64,000 bases of DNA, from positions 85,766,627 to 85,830,626 of the forward strand of contig JBANSL010000004.1 in the NCBI GenBank assembly GCA_037127255.1, written 5' to 3'. Source of the stretch: Persicaria tinctoria. Taxonomy: Eukaryota > Streptophyta > Magnoliopsida > Caryophyllales > Polygonaceae. Of the stretch, positions 14,576-28,329 are shown piece after piece. Numbering within the stretch: position 1 is the first letter of the stretch; each line of letters starts with the position of its first letter. Under the pieces are notes generated by a model, which was not told the DNA's origin, searched no databases, and was given only the letters and a program-made list of their open reading frames with translations. Position numbers and translations under genes: made by a program.

Positions 14576-15327
14576 TGTTTTGGTGAGCTGACCCAACAAT
14601 TGCTGGATCAAATTTTATAACGGCTAAAAGTTACAAATTTGTTAAGGTCAAAATAAAATCAGATAAACACTTAAATTGAGCAATTTGGGCCCAAAACTTA
14701 CCGGCCCAAATCATTTCCAATTTTATTTATACTTTGTACCCAATTTACCTTCTCCATTGCATGGATTTTTTTTAACCTTCTCCATTGCATGAATTTTTTT
14801 TAGGTTTAATTATTTGGCGATAAAAAATTAAAATAAAATAGTTTTTCCTTCACAAACCCACCAATAGCGGAGTAGAGTTGCAATTGGCGACACGATAGTG
14901 ATGGCACGAACATCTAATTTATAAATTCTCTTCCATACCGTTTATCTTCAACAATTACGTATACTTAATTGCTTATTGACTCTCTTCTTACAATGATAGT
15001 AATTTTTTTCTTGATATTAAAATCCTGAATTTCGAAAATAGGGTTTTTTTTATTAATTGATTAGTAATTTGATTTTAGAAACTTAAATAATTGTATTTTA
15101 TATCATCATTTGTTTTTACTTTACACAATCCATTATCTTTATTAAGTAGTCCATTGTAATGCAAATTTGTTGGAATAAATTTGTATAATTTATTACCTTT
15201 ATATTATATTTTTTTTGTATCTTTTAATTCAATGGAATGCCTGATCATAAATAATTTATAGGTGAAAGTCTTACCTTTTGTATTCAATACGGAGTATAAC
15301 CTAACTATGGAATAAATTAACAAATTG
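14576..15327. other. Spacer between the duplicated units
   Basis: AT-rich sequence not matched in either unit. No protein, RNA gene or transposon end recognised. Confidence 0.5.
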
Positions 15328-16159
15328 GCCATAATTTGACATAACTTTCATCCTAAGCAAGTTTTGAACCGCAATGCGAATAATAAAGATCTTAGTGGAT
15401 GAGTCGAGGCATCGACACGTCTAGGCAAAATATCTACAGAAACAGAAATCGTTGATATTTTGAATCACAATGGCCAAGCTCCTGGCTTACTGCAGAGTCA
15501 TTTTCAATGAAATAGGTAGTATGTGTCGAGCAGGGATGTGTAACATGTGTTGGGGTGGGGGCAATGGGGCACCACCACAAATGGAGCTATCATAGCTGAC
15601 GGAAAAAGTTATATAAGGAACAAAGAAAGCATGAATTTTGGTTCAGAAAAATGCCCAAGTGCTTTGCATTCCACATAATTTTATACGAACAACAGCGCGT
15701 TAAATCAGCATAGTGTATGAACGGTTTACAAGGCTGTGATAAATATGACAGTAGATGAAGGCCAAGTTTTATCCACTACGTACCTTGAAGTCATCAGTTG
15801 TATGACTGAATTTTACCTTTAAAGTGATGAAGGTTTCTTGAATACATCTTACCTGATCACACTTATGCAGATGGATGGCTGTTGTTGCTGCTGTAATATG
15901 TTAAATCTTTAGTCTAATTACAAAAGATTGTAACACAAGATACAAGAAATGAAATTAATGAACAAGGTACGGAAGTTGTTGGCATGTTGTATCTTCTATA
16001 CAAGTGGAAGTCGCGATTACTGTCTAACGCCTTTTACCTTTCATTCCTACTCCAACGTCCACCGCGCAAACCATAGCGTGTTTGAACTTTCACTCTTCAA
16101 CCAAAAAAAGCTTGATAAGAACGAAAAGTGTCCTAGTTTTTAAACCAGAGCCCACCAAG

Positions 16160-16269
16160 CTTGTCTCATTCTCCAGCAGCAAAGAGTTTTTCCCAATAAA
16201 TACCACATCCAACTCCTTATTTCTCATCAACAAATTCAAACTCTCAAAGCTCTTACATCAAATTCAGAA
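16160..16269 (+). promoter_or_regulatory. Probable core promoter / 5' UTR of BAM3 copy 2
   Basis: Matches the block before copy 1, including a TATA-like caataaatacc at about 16194-16204. Sequence further upstream is shorter than in copy 1 (some 400 bp of the 5500-6130 region is missing or shortened), so the copies could differ in regulation. No experimental start site is visible. Confidence 0.35.
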
Positions 16270-18576
<2,307 letters not shown>

Positions 18577-19904
18577 ATAATTCATTACTTATGTTGGATG
18601 CTCTTTTGTGTAATCTAGAAGAAGGGACTCATAGAACCTTCATATAGGGTATATATACTATAGGCTGTTTGATGCGAGCAAATAAAGAGATAAATTTGTG
18701 TTCACATCTCCCAAGTCTGATCAGGATAGCAATCACAGGAACTGAATTCTGGATTACACGTAAAACTGATCCTATCCTGGAAGTTTTAGCACATAAATAA
18801 GATAGGTAGTGGAAGTGCCAGTAAATCAATTAGGAATCAAATAAACCATAATGTACTCATTTCAAACCAACATACCCATAACATGTCCCTAACTTGACAT
18901 GTGAATTGAGAATCATCACATGCACTTTTATAGAGTATTCATTACATGAAAGCGATATACAGCATCCTCGCAAATAAATTATATAATCCAGAATGTCACA
19001 CCTCATTTATTTGGCTTCTGATGGCATATTTAAGTAAATCAATGAAAAGTGCATTCATGACCAAAAGTTGAAATAAGGTTAGATCTGTTATGAACATAAA
19101 ATCAGCCTTGCTACATTTCACTAACCTTCATACCGGAAGCAGAATTCAGAAGAGCAATGACAGGTAATCCAGAACTAGTATCCAATAATCAATCAAGTGC
19201 ACAATGAAAAACCAAAGTCCGCAGCAATGCATCACCATGCTAGTAAGGATATCTTATGCAGCAATCTTCCGTTATGAACTCTATTTGATGAACAAGTTGA
19301 AACTCCTTCACCTAGTTTCCCACTGATCCCTTTTAAACCACGCACATATGTATCAATTATCCAATATCTAAGTCATACACCATCCATAGGGAATTGGTTT
19401 GAATAATCACATTCATAGTTCCACCGCCAAGGTTCTAAAACTGAGTCCAAGCGGAACTTCAGTAAAGCAGCTAAACAAGCACCGGTTATACTGTCTTACA
19501 GAAACATTAGAACCTTGAAGGTAGTAGCACAGTTTTCCAGCTTGAGAAAAATGTACAAATTTCAGAGGGTTGCACTTGCAATGCAATATTTGTACGTTGT
19601 ACAGTTGTAATTAACATTTATTGGGCAAAAATACTATTAAAAAAAGTCACAAACTTCTAAAGCTAATTTCAGGTTCTTCACCCAATTCAAAAAGATACAG
19701 CTTCTCAGGATTCCATCAAAAGCAGGTATCATCCGAAAACTTGAATATCTGGCATTGCTCTTTGTGAGATAATACTCGGAATGATTACAACATAGAAGCT
19801 CTCAAAAAACAAAACAGTTCAATCCTTTCTAGTCGAGAACATAGAGCACTGAAATGAAGGAGTGGATTTTGCTAATGGATCAGAAAGAGGGAGAAAATAC
19901 AGAA
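18577..19904. other. Convergent intergenic spacer, unit 2
   Basis: Matches 9005-10171 of unit 1, with a single copy of the 90-bp segment (18924-19013) and about 240 extra bases near 19135-19375. Presumed 3' UTRs of the two convergent genes; no other gene seen. Confidence 0.6.
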
Positions 19905-20192
19905 TCAAGAGTGAGGAGGAGGATCAGGGGAGGAGTTCCCACGGCGAAGTTCCTCAATCAGAGCACCGAGCTCCTTGCGAGCAGATTCTCTTCCAAACAT
20001 GAATCCGTACCTGATAGCAATTCCATCCGATTGAGCAAGAACACGGAAAGAAAACAGAAATCTCGAAACCCTAAGCTGTAAGAGAGACTGTGGGATGAAA
20101 AAGAAGAAGAAGAAAGAGGATTACCAACAGGAGACGGCAGAGAAGATTCCAGCGGTGGCGACTGTGTGAATGAGAGTGAATTTCTTCTCCAT
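19905..20192 (-). CDS. Small putative membrane protein, copy 2 (2 exons, 57 aa)
   Basis: Minus-strand exons 20192-20125 and 20010-19905 (TGA), intron 114 bp (20124-20011) with GT..AG ends. The product starts MEKKFTLIHTVATAGIFSAVS, has one predicted hydrophobic segment (about residues 6-24), then YGFMFGRESARKELG and a Pro-rich C-terminus. It differs from copy 1 at four residues (Thr to Ile, Ile to Val and Val to Ala near the N-terminus, Asp to Glu near the C-terminus). Intron size and sequence look normal, so this is the copy I expect to be functional. It is convergent with BAM3. Function unknown. Confidence 0.75.
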
Positions 20193-20755
20193 CGATTTTG
20201 CTACGAGGGATTCGGCAGCAATATGAGCTTTGTAGCAGAAACGGCGGGAGCAGGTTTTTCCTCAGCGACTCAGCCTATTAACAAGCGAACGATTGCCCTA
20301 GCTTAGGTGGTGGTTGACCTGTTCCGGTGTTCCTCCTCTCTCCCTCCGCCCGGCTTCAATGGCGGTCCCGTGCTTCTGTCATATTCTTCTTCAGGACTCG
20401 GGGGTTAACCGGTCAGGCTCGACGTATGGGCCTAAACTCAATCGGACCTAAACCGGTTCAATATCAAGTCCTTATAATTTTTTTGGTCTGGTGCTAAACC
20501 GGTTCAGATCTGATCCGGTTTACATTTCTTTCTCTTTCTTTTCATACAAAACGAATAATAGAGAGGACAAGACAACGTATAAAAGCTAGGGTGAATGGTT
20601 AACAAAGTGAACAAAAATGGCAAATAGAGATTAGCCTTTACATGGTGAACAATATGGTACATTAAAAATTAAATTACGTTCAATAACGATCAATCCATTC
20701 AACCGTTACCTAACAATGTTTTTGAACGCTTAGTATCGATCCACATGAAAAGTTG

Positions 20756-20855
20756 ACGCCAAGCATGTAACTATGACAAATATTTGGTGAAAGCTCACAA
20801 CATACACGCCAAGCATGTAACTATGACAAATATTTGGTGAAAGCTCACAACATAC
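20756..20855. repeat. Perfect 50-bp tandem duplication
   Basis: The 50-bp segment starting acgccaagcatgtaactatg occurs at 20756-20805 and again immediately at 20806-20855 with no visible difference. Unit 1 has one diverged copy at about 11311-11357. Confidence 0.95.
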
Positions 20856-21787
20856 AAAACGACTAAATATATGGACAAGATAAAACATCGAGGAGAAAAT
20901 ACCAAATGGAAAAAACCTCCTTGCAAAACTTTGAAACTGAATTTCAATGTTTCAACGGTCTCAATCCTTTCAAATAACGACAGATATATCAACTTTATTA
21001 TACGAGATTCAAAAGGCAAACCAATCAACATGGGATATGGCCAAGTTGTCAGCCAGATTCCATTAAAGGCATAGGCCTATGCATTGAGACGGGGTGTTAT
21101 GAAAATAATACAGCTTATGCCTTATGATGAACAAGTCACAAATTGAGGGACACTCTTTAATCATCATTAATCACCTAAAGACTAAGAGTATATGCCATTT
21201 AAAATTTGAACTGATCATGTTAGGTGTTAAAAATGTTTCTATCAAGAGTGAGATAAGTCTATTTCTCTCACATGGTCCGTTTAGATAATAGAGTAACATA
21301 TTATAAGGTCACACATCTTTGACGCTTTGCTGCGGAGCTAAACATTTACAATGATTTAGGTCTTTGTAACCTCATCGATCCACTTGAATGTTGTTAATTG
21401 GGTAGTTGTTTACCCCCTGAATTCTTTCATATTTAAAAAAAAAAGCCATAGTGAAGGGTAAAGGATGCCAAGAACAAGATTTCATGATAAGATATCAAGG
21501 TGTTTAACCATGGATGAAACTCCATATTACAAATAAAATTGCAAGTCTTTTAAGACATAGTGGAGGTAGGTCAGAAAGCTAGCTAGAGAAGATTGGAATG
21601 GCAAGATGCACATTTTCAATGTTCCCACTTAGTAGTATAACATATAAGATGAGTAAGGTTCCATCATAAAATCAATTGATAATAAGATGATTAGTTTATT
21701 AATTAGCTTATATGCTAAAACTTATTTATTCATATTTCCAATATGAGACTCTTTGGTCTTCTTCACATGCACTTTCAACAATGAAAC

Positions 21788-22185
21788 TGTTATAACGAGA
21801 ACGATAATAGCGAAGAAAGACACAGAGATTTACGTGGTTCAGCAACGGTGTGTTGCTTACGTCCACGGGCAGAGAACCAGATTTCTTATTAGAGGAAGTG
21901 AAAACAGATTTTTTTTTTACAAGGGTTGGCGTTCCATGAGTATATGAAGAGACTCATGGAACCCTAAACAGACAATGGGCTGAAAGCCCAAAATAGACAG
22001 ACGATAGGCCCGTTTACAATAAACATTGCATACCGTAAAGACGGGGTGGCGCTGCCCCCCCTAGCCCCCCGCCAGGGGCGCGTCGCCCCCTGGACCCCCG
22101 ACTCGCTGACCGGTCAGCGAGACCACCGCCACCCCCCGGCCCCCCGATGCGTCGCCGGTCAACAGTCGTTCAAGGCACATTAACA
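21788..22185. mobile_element. Solo LTR (398 bp), probably Copia-type, unit 2
   Basis: Starts TGTTATAACGAG and ends GCACATTAACA. A 5-bp duplication gaaac flanks it (21783-21787 and 22186-22190). Unit 1 has the uninterrupted site aatgaaactgtgcatgcac at about 12872-12890. It contains the plant LTR signature acagagatttacgtggttc and an unusually GC-rich 3' third (about 22044-22160) in an AT-rich neighbourhood. No internal region or partner LTR is nearby, so it is read as the product of LTR-LTR recombination. Confidence 0.85.
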
Positions 22186-22726
22186 GAAACTATATGTACG
22201 TGTGCACTAAAAATAGCGGTCGCATAATTTCGAATCCAATTTGTGTCAAATTAAACTTCATTTGGTTGGTTCATAAATCATGGATATCATGATCGATTTG
22301 GTAGATTGTGATGGAATTCAAGAGAACGAAGAAAAGAGATCGATGTTCAAGAGTAGATTGAGGGAGTTGGTTTCATTCATTTAATTCAAGGCAGGTGCAT
22401 ACACGTGAAGAGTAGAGTTTGTTACACTGATTTTAACTTTCTATATAAGTTCTCAACAGAGCTAATGTGGACACCACTTATTCGGATCAAATAATATAAC
22501 ACGTACATTCAACAATATATTATATATTTTTTCATGAAAAAAATGGGTTTACATTGTCTAATATGGATGCTTTTATATATGTTATGAACATATTTAAGCT
22601 CCATATATAACAATCTTATTGGCGATTTATGGATTATAAGCAAAATTTTGGTATCATTAATTAATTTGTCCGATCAACGAATTAACACTCATTGGATGAA
22701 ATGGGAATCCATGTATACATGATCAA

Positions 22727-23229
22727 AACTCGTTGTCTCAAAACACTTATTTACTTATTTTCTCAAGCTATTTGGGTTTGACAAATCAATTTTGAAAGAA
22801 TATACAAATTGCACAGGGAAAAGACGCTAATTTGACAAAATTAAGTCAAGGGTTAGCATCTATTATACTCGGCCAAACTATTTTCGTTTGGACAGTATTT
22901 GATTTGGTAAATATTTTGACATATTATAAGGATTTGTACATATCTTAATTTTTTGTAAAGTTATTATGTAAGGATATGGAATACTGTTTATGTCAACCAC
23001 TTTTTTATTTATTTTTTAGGCAAACAAGAGAACTCCTAATCTAACAAGAAAAGGTAGCTCTATGATTATCCTGACGGATGATGGTACAAAGTTTCCTATT
23101 GTAGGGAACTAGGGAATTACAGATCTATCATTGACGTACAACTCCCTTCGTAGCAATGTAGTCATCCACTTTATTTGCTTCCCGATAGCAATGCTGAAAT
23201 GCTGTAAATTAATTCGAAGGCTAGTCTGA
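22727..23229. other. AT-rich non-coding stretch
   Basis: Downstream of the duplicated unit. No conserved protein or RNA gene is recognised. Confidence 0.5.
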
Positions 23230-23248
23230 CCTTGTTTATTTCTTCAAT

Positions 23249-24267
23249 CTAATGCATAATCTCCCGTCGAGAGTAATCATTCCGATTAATGGCTTTGATC
23301 ACTTCAATATTATCTCCTTCTATGGTTATTCTTCGAAGTCCCCTCCTTTGAGTTAACTGCAAACCAAAACATACCGCCCTAGCTTTGACTTTGATTACTG
23401 AGCACTTCCCAATCTCGTGATGAAAAATATCCACAACCATGCCTGCAAAATCACAAATAATCCCACCCACACGGCATTTGTATGTGTATCTAACAGAACC
23501 ATCCACATTGATTTTGTAGACAGTTCCTTGTGGTCTAGTAGTCCATTTGACTCTAATCCCTTTTTTATTTTCCTTTATTTCATATTTTTCTTTTTTCCAC
23601 TTGAGTCTAAGTCTTAATATTTGTTTTTATCCACAATACTATTTCATCTTTATTTCCCGATCTCTTATTTCTAAAAATGTTCTCATTTCTCACTTCTCAA
23701 ATGGTTTGCCAAATGAAAACTAGCGAGTCAAAATGTTTATTTTCTAGCCTTGTACGTAGTATCAGTATCCTCTTTCTAAAGGGCTCGATCCCTTCTACAT
23801 TTGAGAAATAAATATTTGTAGTTTGTCCAAATCTTGCTAAGTTGCTATTATTTCTTTTACAAAGGAGCATTTCACAAAAAGGTGATCCTCATTTTCATCC
23901 TCTTGGTTACACATAGAGCAATTGCTCGATACTCTATTTACATATCTATTTAATCCTTTAGCTGTTGGAAGTCCATCTATAGCTAACTTCCACACACCAG
24001 ATTCTTAAGCCTAGGAGGAAGATGATCAATTTTTCAAATCCATTTAAGATTATCTCAATTTATAGGGTAATTTTCAGAGATGGGTTTGGTTGATTTGGTA
24101 GTGAATGACCCCGAAGTATCAAGGTGCCAAATGAGTTTATCTTGCGGACTCCAATTGGGAATTTGTATCTGCATAATCAGATTCACAATATGACTGGGAA
24201 AGATATTAGTAATAATCATCGGTAAATTCCATTGCTTATCTACTGTTATAAGATGACTTACTTTCAT
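23249..24267 (-). pseudogene. LINE retrotransposon remnant (RT C-terminus, zf-RVT, RNase H)
   Basis: Three protein fragments in LINE order on the minus strand. 24267-24055 resembles the region after the RT domain (motif DKLIWHLDTSGSFTTKS). About 24000-23860 encodes the zinc-binding zf-RVT pattern (W-K-L-A-I-D-G-L-P-T, then CSMCNQEDENEDHLFVKC). 23506-23249 matches the plant-type RNase H tail (GGIICDFAG and ITIEGDNIEVIKAIN). Frames change between fragments and the catalytic RT core is missing, so it is dead and 5'-truncated. Confidence 0.8.
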
Positions 24268-24380
24268 TTTAGTGTCATTTGATCCCTTATAGGGGAGGAG
24301 GTTTACATCACGAATCCAAGGGTCTTCTCATACCACTTTCACTATTAGGTCTTTATGTCAACCATTTAACACCGCTTTTA

Positions 24381-24510
24381 ACCAATCACAAGTTGGTGTA
24401 GTGGTTATGGGGTTAGATCCCATGCCTCAAGGTTCGAAGTTCGAATCCCCGTGGATCCAGATGTAGAGTGGGCTAAGCCCACTTGAACTGGAAAGGATCA
24501 AAAAAAAAAA
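24381..24510 (+). mobile_element. tRNA-derived SINE with target-site duplication
   Basis: About 130 bp. An A-box-like tggtgtagtggtta (24394-24407) and a B-box-like gttcgaatcc (about 24450-24459) form a Pol III promoter; the element ends in a run of A (24500-24510). A 16-17 bp duplication atttaacaccgctttta/ca flanks it (24364-24380 and 24511-24527). A related head on the minus strand lies at about 57430-57471, so this is a family. Confidence 0.85.
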
Positions 24511-24673
24511 ATTTAACACCGCTTTCACTAGTAGGTCTTACCAGCTCTTATTTTATTTATTTTTAAATAAAGAAATAATTTTGATAATGTCAGCATTGAG
24601 AGAATGACGTTCTGAATCAGTATTGAGATAAATCGTCTATCGAGACTCGAGAGTAAAAAATACTTAACATATT

Positions 24674-24840
24674 ACATCCGTTCAGAAATAAGTGACGTTT
24701 GACTTTTTGACACGGTTTTTCAGGAGTTAAAAACTATATAAAATATAAAGTTTTTAATTGATTTTTTAAAATAATTTTATACATAGTAGTTATAAGTTTA
24801 AAACTATTTAAAAAAATTAATAAAAAAAGTTAATATTTGG
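24674..24840. mobile_element. Degraded Stowaway-like MITE fragment
   Basis: Begins tattacatccgttcagaaataa, close to the Stowaway terminus, and shares interior features with the element at 10984 (ttaaaaactatataaaat, then an AT-rich palindrome). No matching right terminus is found. Confidence 0.5.
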
Positions 24841-24999
24841 GTGTTTTTGCTAAATAGCTTATTTTGAACCTTTAATTAAATAATTAGCACCCAAATTAAT
24901 TTTATTATGTAGCATAGCACCCTTCCCAATCGGTCAACATTGACCGTTGACTGCTCAATGGTCAACGTTGACTCTTTCGTTTTTTTTTATTTTTTAAAC

Positions 25000-25740
25000 C
25001 AATTGATGCCACTTTGTTTGATGTCATTTTTCCTAGTGTTTTGATGCCAAATTTTTAATTACATTTTTTTTCTTTAATGTGATGCCACTTTTTAAAGTAG
25101 TGTTCTTGATGTTGTGTGATGCCACTTTTTTCAAACTTTGATGATATTTTTTGTTTACCATGATGTCATGTGGACCATTGATGCCTTTTTTTTACTATTG
25201 ATTACTGATGACACTTTTTTATGTCATTTTGTTGATGTTTTTTTTTTTACCGTGATGCCATATTTTTTCAAAGTAGTATTTTGATGACATTTTTTTCTTT
25301 AATGTGATGCAAGTTTTTCAAAGTAGTGTTTTGATGCCATTTTTCTAATGTAATTATTTGATGCCACTTTTTTAATCAAATCGTTTGATGCCACTTTTTT
25401 TGAATCTATTCAATTGTATATCGATATATTTTCATCGATTCTACTTTTATTCATTGATGACACGTTTATGATTACACTTCATTGATGCAATCACTTGTGG
25501 TGACATGTTTATTACATTTTTATATATTCATTGATGACACAAGAGCGTAAAATGTGATTAAACTTGATTGATGATATATTTTATTGATGATTTTTATTCA
25601 TTTATGACATTTGTGATTACACCTCATTGATCTCAATTATTTGTGATGGCATTGTTTGTTGATGACATTTTTATTAATAACATTTTTATACAATTGATAA
25701 CTTATGAGCATTATTGTACAATGATAATACTAAATCAATG
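25000..25740. repeat. Degenerate GATGCCA-T(n) / GATGACA repeat tract
   Basis: More than a dozen diverged copies of TGATGCCACTTTTTT or TGATGACATTTTTTT spaced roughly 25-45 bases apart, grading into TGATGACA units with more AT-rich spacers after about 25440. Strongly T-rich on the plus strand. No reading frame runs through it. Confidence 0.65.
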
Positions 25741-27643
25741 CTACGTTTTCATTGATTCCACTAATCTATCCATGTGTACATAACAATACTCACCCCTTAA
25801 GAAAGCTTTGTCCTCAAATCTCGGAAAAAAAATAAAAGTGGGAACCACACTAATTCCTAACCCCAACCGACTTCTTAGAAAATAAAAGTATATATCCATG
25901 AAATTATAAAGATATAATTTGATGAATATATACAATATAAAGTCAACTACGAAGCCAAAATTCGAACTATACCACCCTCCCAAAAAATTATAGACCACCT
26001 GATGACCAAGCACTCCGGACCCACATCATAAGGCCCGAACCACAAACCCATTCAACCTGAAACACTTGCTCTCTGCAAAGAAATAACACCGGAAGAAACC
26101 CTTTAGAAATGAAATGAAGTAACATATCATCAAAACAATATCCTAATATTCCAAGGAAATTGCAACTGAAAGTCTTTTTCCCAATAATTCTAGAAGAAAT
26201 TGAAGTGCAACAGCTACAAACAAAGGCTTCAAGTTGCAAACATGAAAGAATTAAATTCAAGGGACACAATTCTAGAGAAACAGATCATTCAAACAACACA
26301 GATAGTTTTTTTTATTGAGGATATGTGTGGCTAGACAAAGCATGAACCGGGGAGGTCAACTTTCACATATCAAACAGCCCAACAGTAGTGTCCGATGAAG
26401 TTGTGGCGAGAATCTATTCATTGAAAGAATTGAATGATAGATAGTTAACCTGCACGGAGAAAAAACAGTTTCACTTTAGGTAGAGTCCATCTTTCACCAA
26501 GAGATATGTATGTCCCCAAAGTCACTCGAGCATGCCATGCCCCCGTCACCCAATCTTGCTCCTATAAATTTTAATTCATGATAGTTGTTTCCTATATAAC
26601 TGCTTAGGCAAGACATTCTTTATCTATCAAACTACTAATATAACCCTCAAATAAGAAATAATGCAGCCACTAACACACCTTGCATTGACATAAATGAATG
26701 TATTTTTGTCCAATCAGTACAAATTTAGTATTTTAACATCACTCAAAAGCTTATATTGTGTTTATCCAGTTCATTGCAATTTGAACCCAGTTTGAGATAA
26801 CACATATACCTTAAGCAAAAATATGCAAAAGAAGAAGAAAGGGCAGGGTACATAATTTCAGTAACATCTGCCAACTAAAAATTAAGATAATCAGGTGTAA
26901 CAAAACCAAGAAACTGTGGAATAAATAAACTTAAATGATTCCATATCCGCCCACCGACTTCTAATTAGCTCCTATGTATCTATATTTACTATATGAAAGG
27001 ATGGATAGAGCAACAAAATCAAGGTCTTATTGGGGATTGGAATATCACACAGGGCAAATAGGCATAGGTACTACTACCAGAATCATCGTTCACACACACA
27101 AAACCACCAAAACAGTGAAAATACACATGATCAAGGACTGAATCATGACCAGTAAAAAAAAACAGATGCCAACAAAGGAGAATGATTCCAAGCAACAGAT
27201 ATCTTCCGTAAGTGTATTCTAAGGACAAAATCAAATGCCCAATGCTAAAATTTCCATGGATTAAGAAGCTAAAACTAAATTCAACGGGCACTATGAACAC
27301 AGTTAACCAAGCCTGTTTGTTCAATGTTCAGGTGTTCACATTATGATATCTACATGCTCAACTACAAACAAAAATAATTTCAAATGAATAGCTCAAACTA
27401 GCATCAACACTCAACAATCGTATAGAAATATAGTAGCCAACCTCAAAATCAAATTAATACGTAGTAGTAAGATAGTTATATCATCCAATCAAGAATAAAA
27501 GGATCATTTATCTTGATTTAAACTTCTTCCAGAATCACTGTATGTGTCAAATCATAATAAATTGGAGCAACAAAATGTTCTTTATCAAAAACTCAAATCT
27601 TCATAGAAAAAAAGGGGAATTCGACTTACAAGGATGAATGAAA
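25741..27643. other. Non-coding region downstream of the RING gene
   Basis: AT-rich, with short unconserved reading frames only. It may include the 3' UTR of the minus-strand RING gene, but I see no exon or element I can name. Confidence 0.45.
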
Positions 27644-28096
27644 TCAACTATGATTTCTTCCGGATGAAGCCCCTGCAGATGCCGAAGCTGCACCCTTCTT
27701 CTTATCTTCTTCGTACTCGGGATCATCAGTCGTCAATTTAAACCGACAGACAGGACACGAATTTCTCGTTCCCAGCCAAGGTACAATGCTGTCCCCGTGG
27801 TAACCATGTCCACACGACAACTCCTTTGCGAATGATCCAACGCCAATAGCATCTTTACACACAGCACAATCAAAGCTCTGCTCTTCCGATTTGATCTCCG
27901 AAGTCTTCAAGGCTGCGATGGCAGATTTTGAAGCAGGTGGAGCTCCTCTCCTCCCTTCAGTTTCCGCGAGGTTCTGTAGAAGAGCTTCGTACTCCGCTAC
28001 ATCCACGTACCGCCCTCCTTGGCCACGTACCGCCCTCCCCGACGCTCGATAGCTCCGCCTCTCGTTCACTCCCTCGCTCTCCCGCTCGCTCGTCAC
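27644..28096 (-). CDS. Short CIP8-like RING-H2 protein, one zinc ligand lost; may be a pseudogene
   Basis: Single minus-strand frame of 150 codons ending TGA. Residues about 28-60 (VAEYEALLQNLAETEG, GAPPASKSAIAAL) and the RING region resemble the C-terminal half of CIP8/RING-type E3 ubiquitin ligases, which recruit an E2 enzyme. The RING reads CAVC, CGHGYHGDS, then CPVC. The sixth ligand, normally Cys in HGDC, is Ser (codon AGC, one base from TGC), so zinc site 2 is damaged. Relatives are about twice as long; the N-terminal zinc-ribbon part is absent. The first ~28 residues come from GC-rich repeats rather than the family sequence. Likely a truncated, possibly non-functional duplicate. Confidence 0.65.
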   Translation of the reverse strand: MTSERESEGVNERRSYRASGRAVRGQGGRYVDVAEYEALLQNLAETEGRRGAPPASKSAIAALKTSEIKSEEQSFDCAVCKDAIGVGSFAKELSCGHGYHGDSIVPWLGTRNSCPVCRFKLTTDDPEYEEDKKKGAASASAGASSGRNHS

Positions 28097-28329
28097 CGCC
28101 TCCTTCCCTCGCTCAGATCTGGACTCGCTCGCGCCGCCTCGCTCGTCCTCGGCTCAGATCTGGACTCGCTCCCCCCGCTTGCTCGTCACCGCCTCCTTCC
28201 CTCGCTCAGATCTGGACTCGCTCGCGCCGCCTCGCTCGTCGTCGGCCGTCCTCCGGCGCCTCCACACCAGATCCGACGCTCCCTCACCAGATCCACCCTC
28301 CTTGGCCACGTACCGCCCTCCCCGACGCA
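28013..28329. repeat. GC-rich nested direct repeats at the RING gene 5' end
   Basis: A 33-bp segment beginning ccctccttggccacgtaccg is found at 28013-28045 and, unchanged, at 28296-28328. Between them a 66-bp segment (28082-28147) recurs with one visible change at 28175-28240, a 93-bp offset, plus a partial third copy at about 28151-28170. The tract is about 70% G+C in otherwise AT-rich DNA and overlaps the RING start codon. Confidence 0.85.

Noticed and set aside
24391..24462. tRNA-like A and B boxes
   Set aside because: Sequence is followed by non-tRNA sequence, a poly-A run and a target-site duplication, so it is a SINE and not a tRNA gene.
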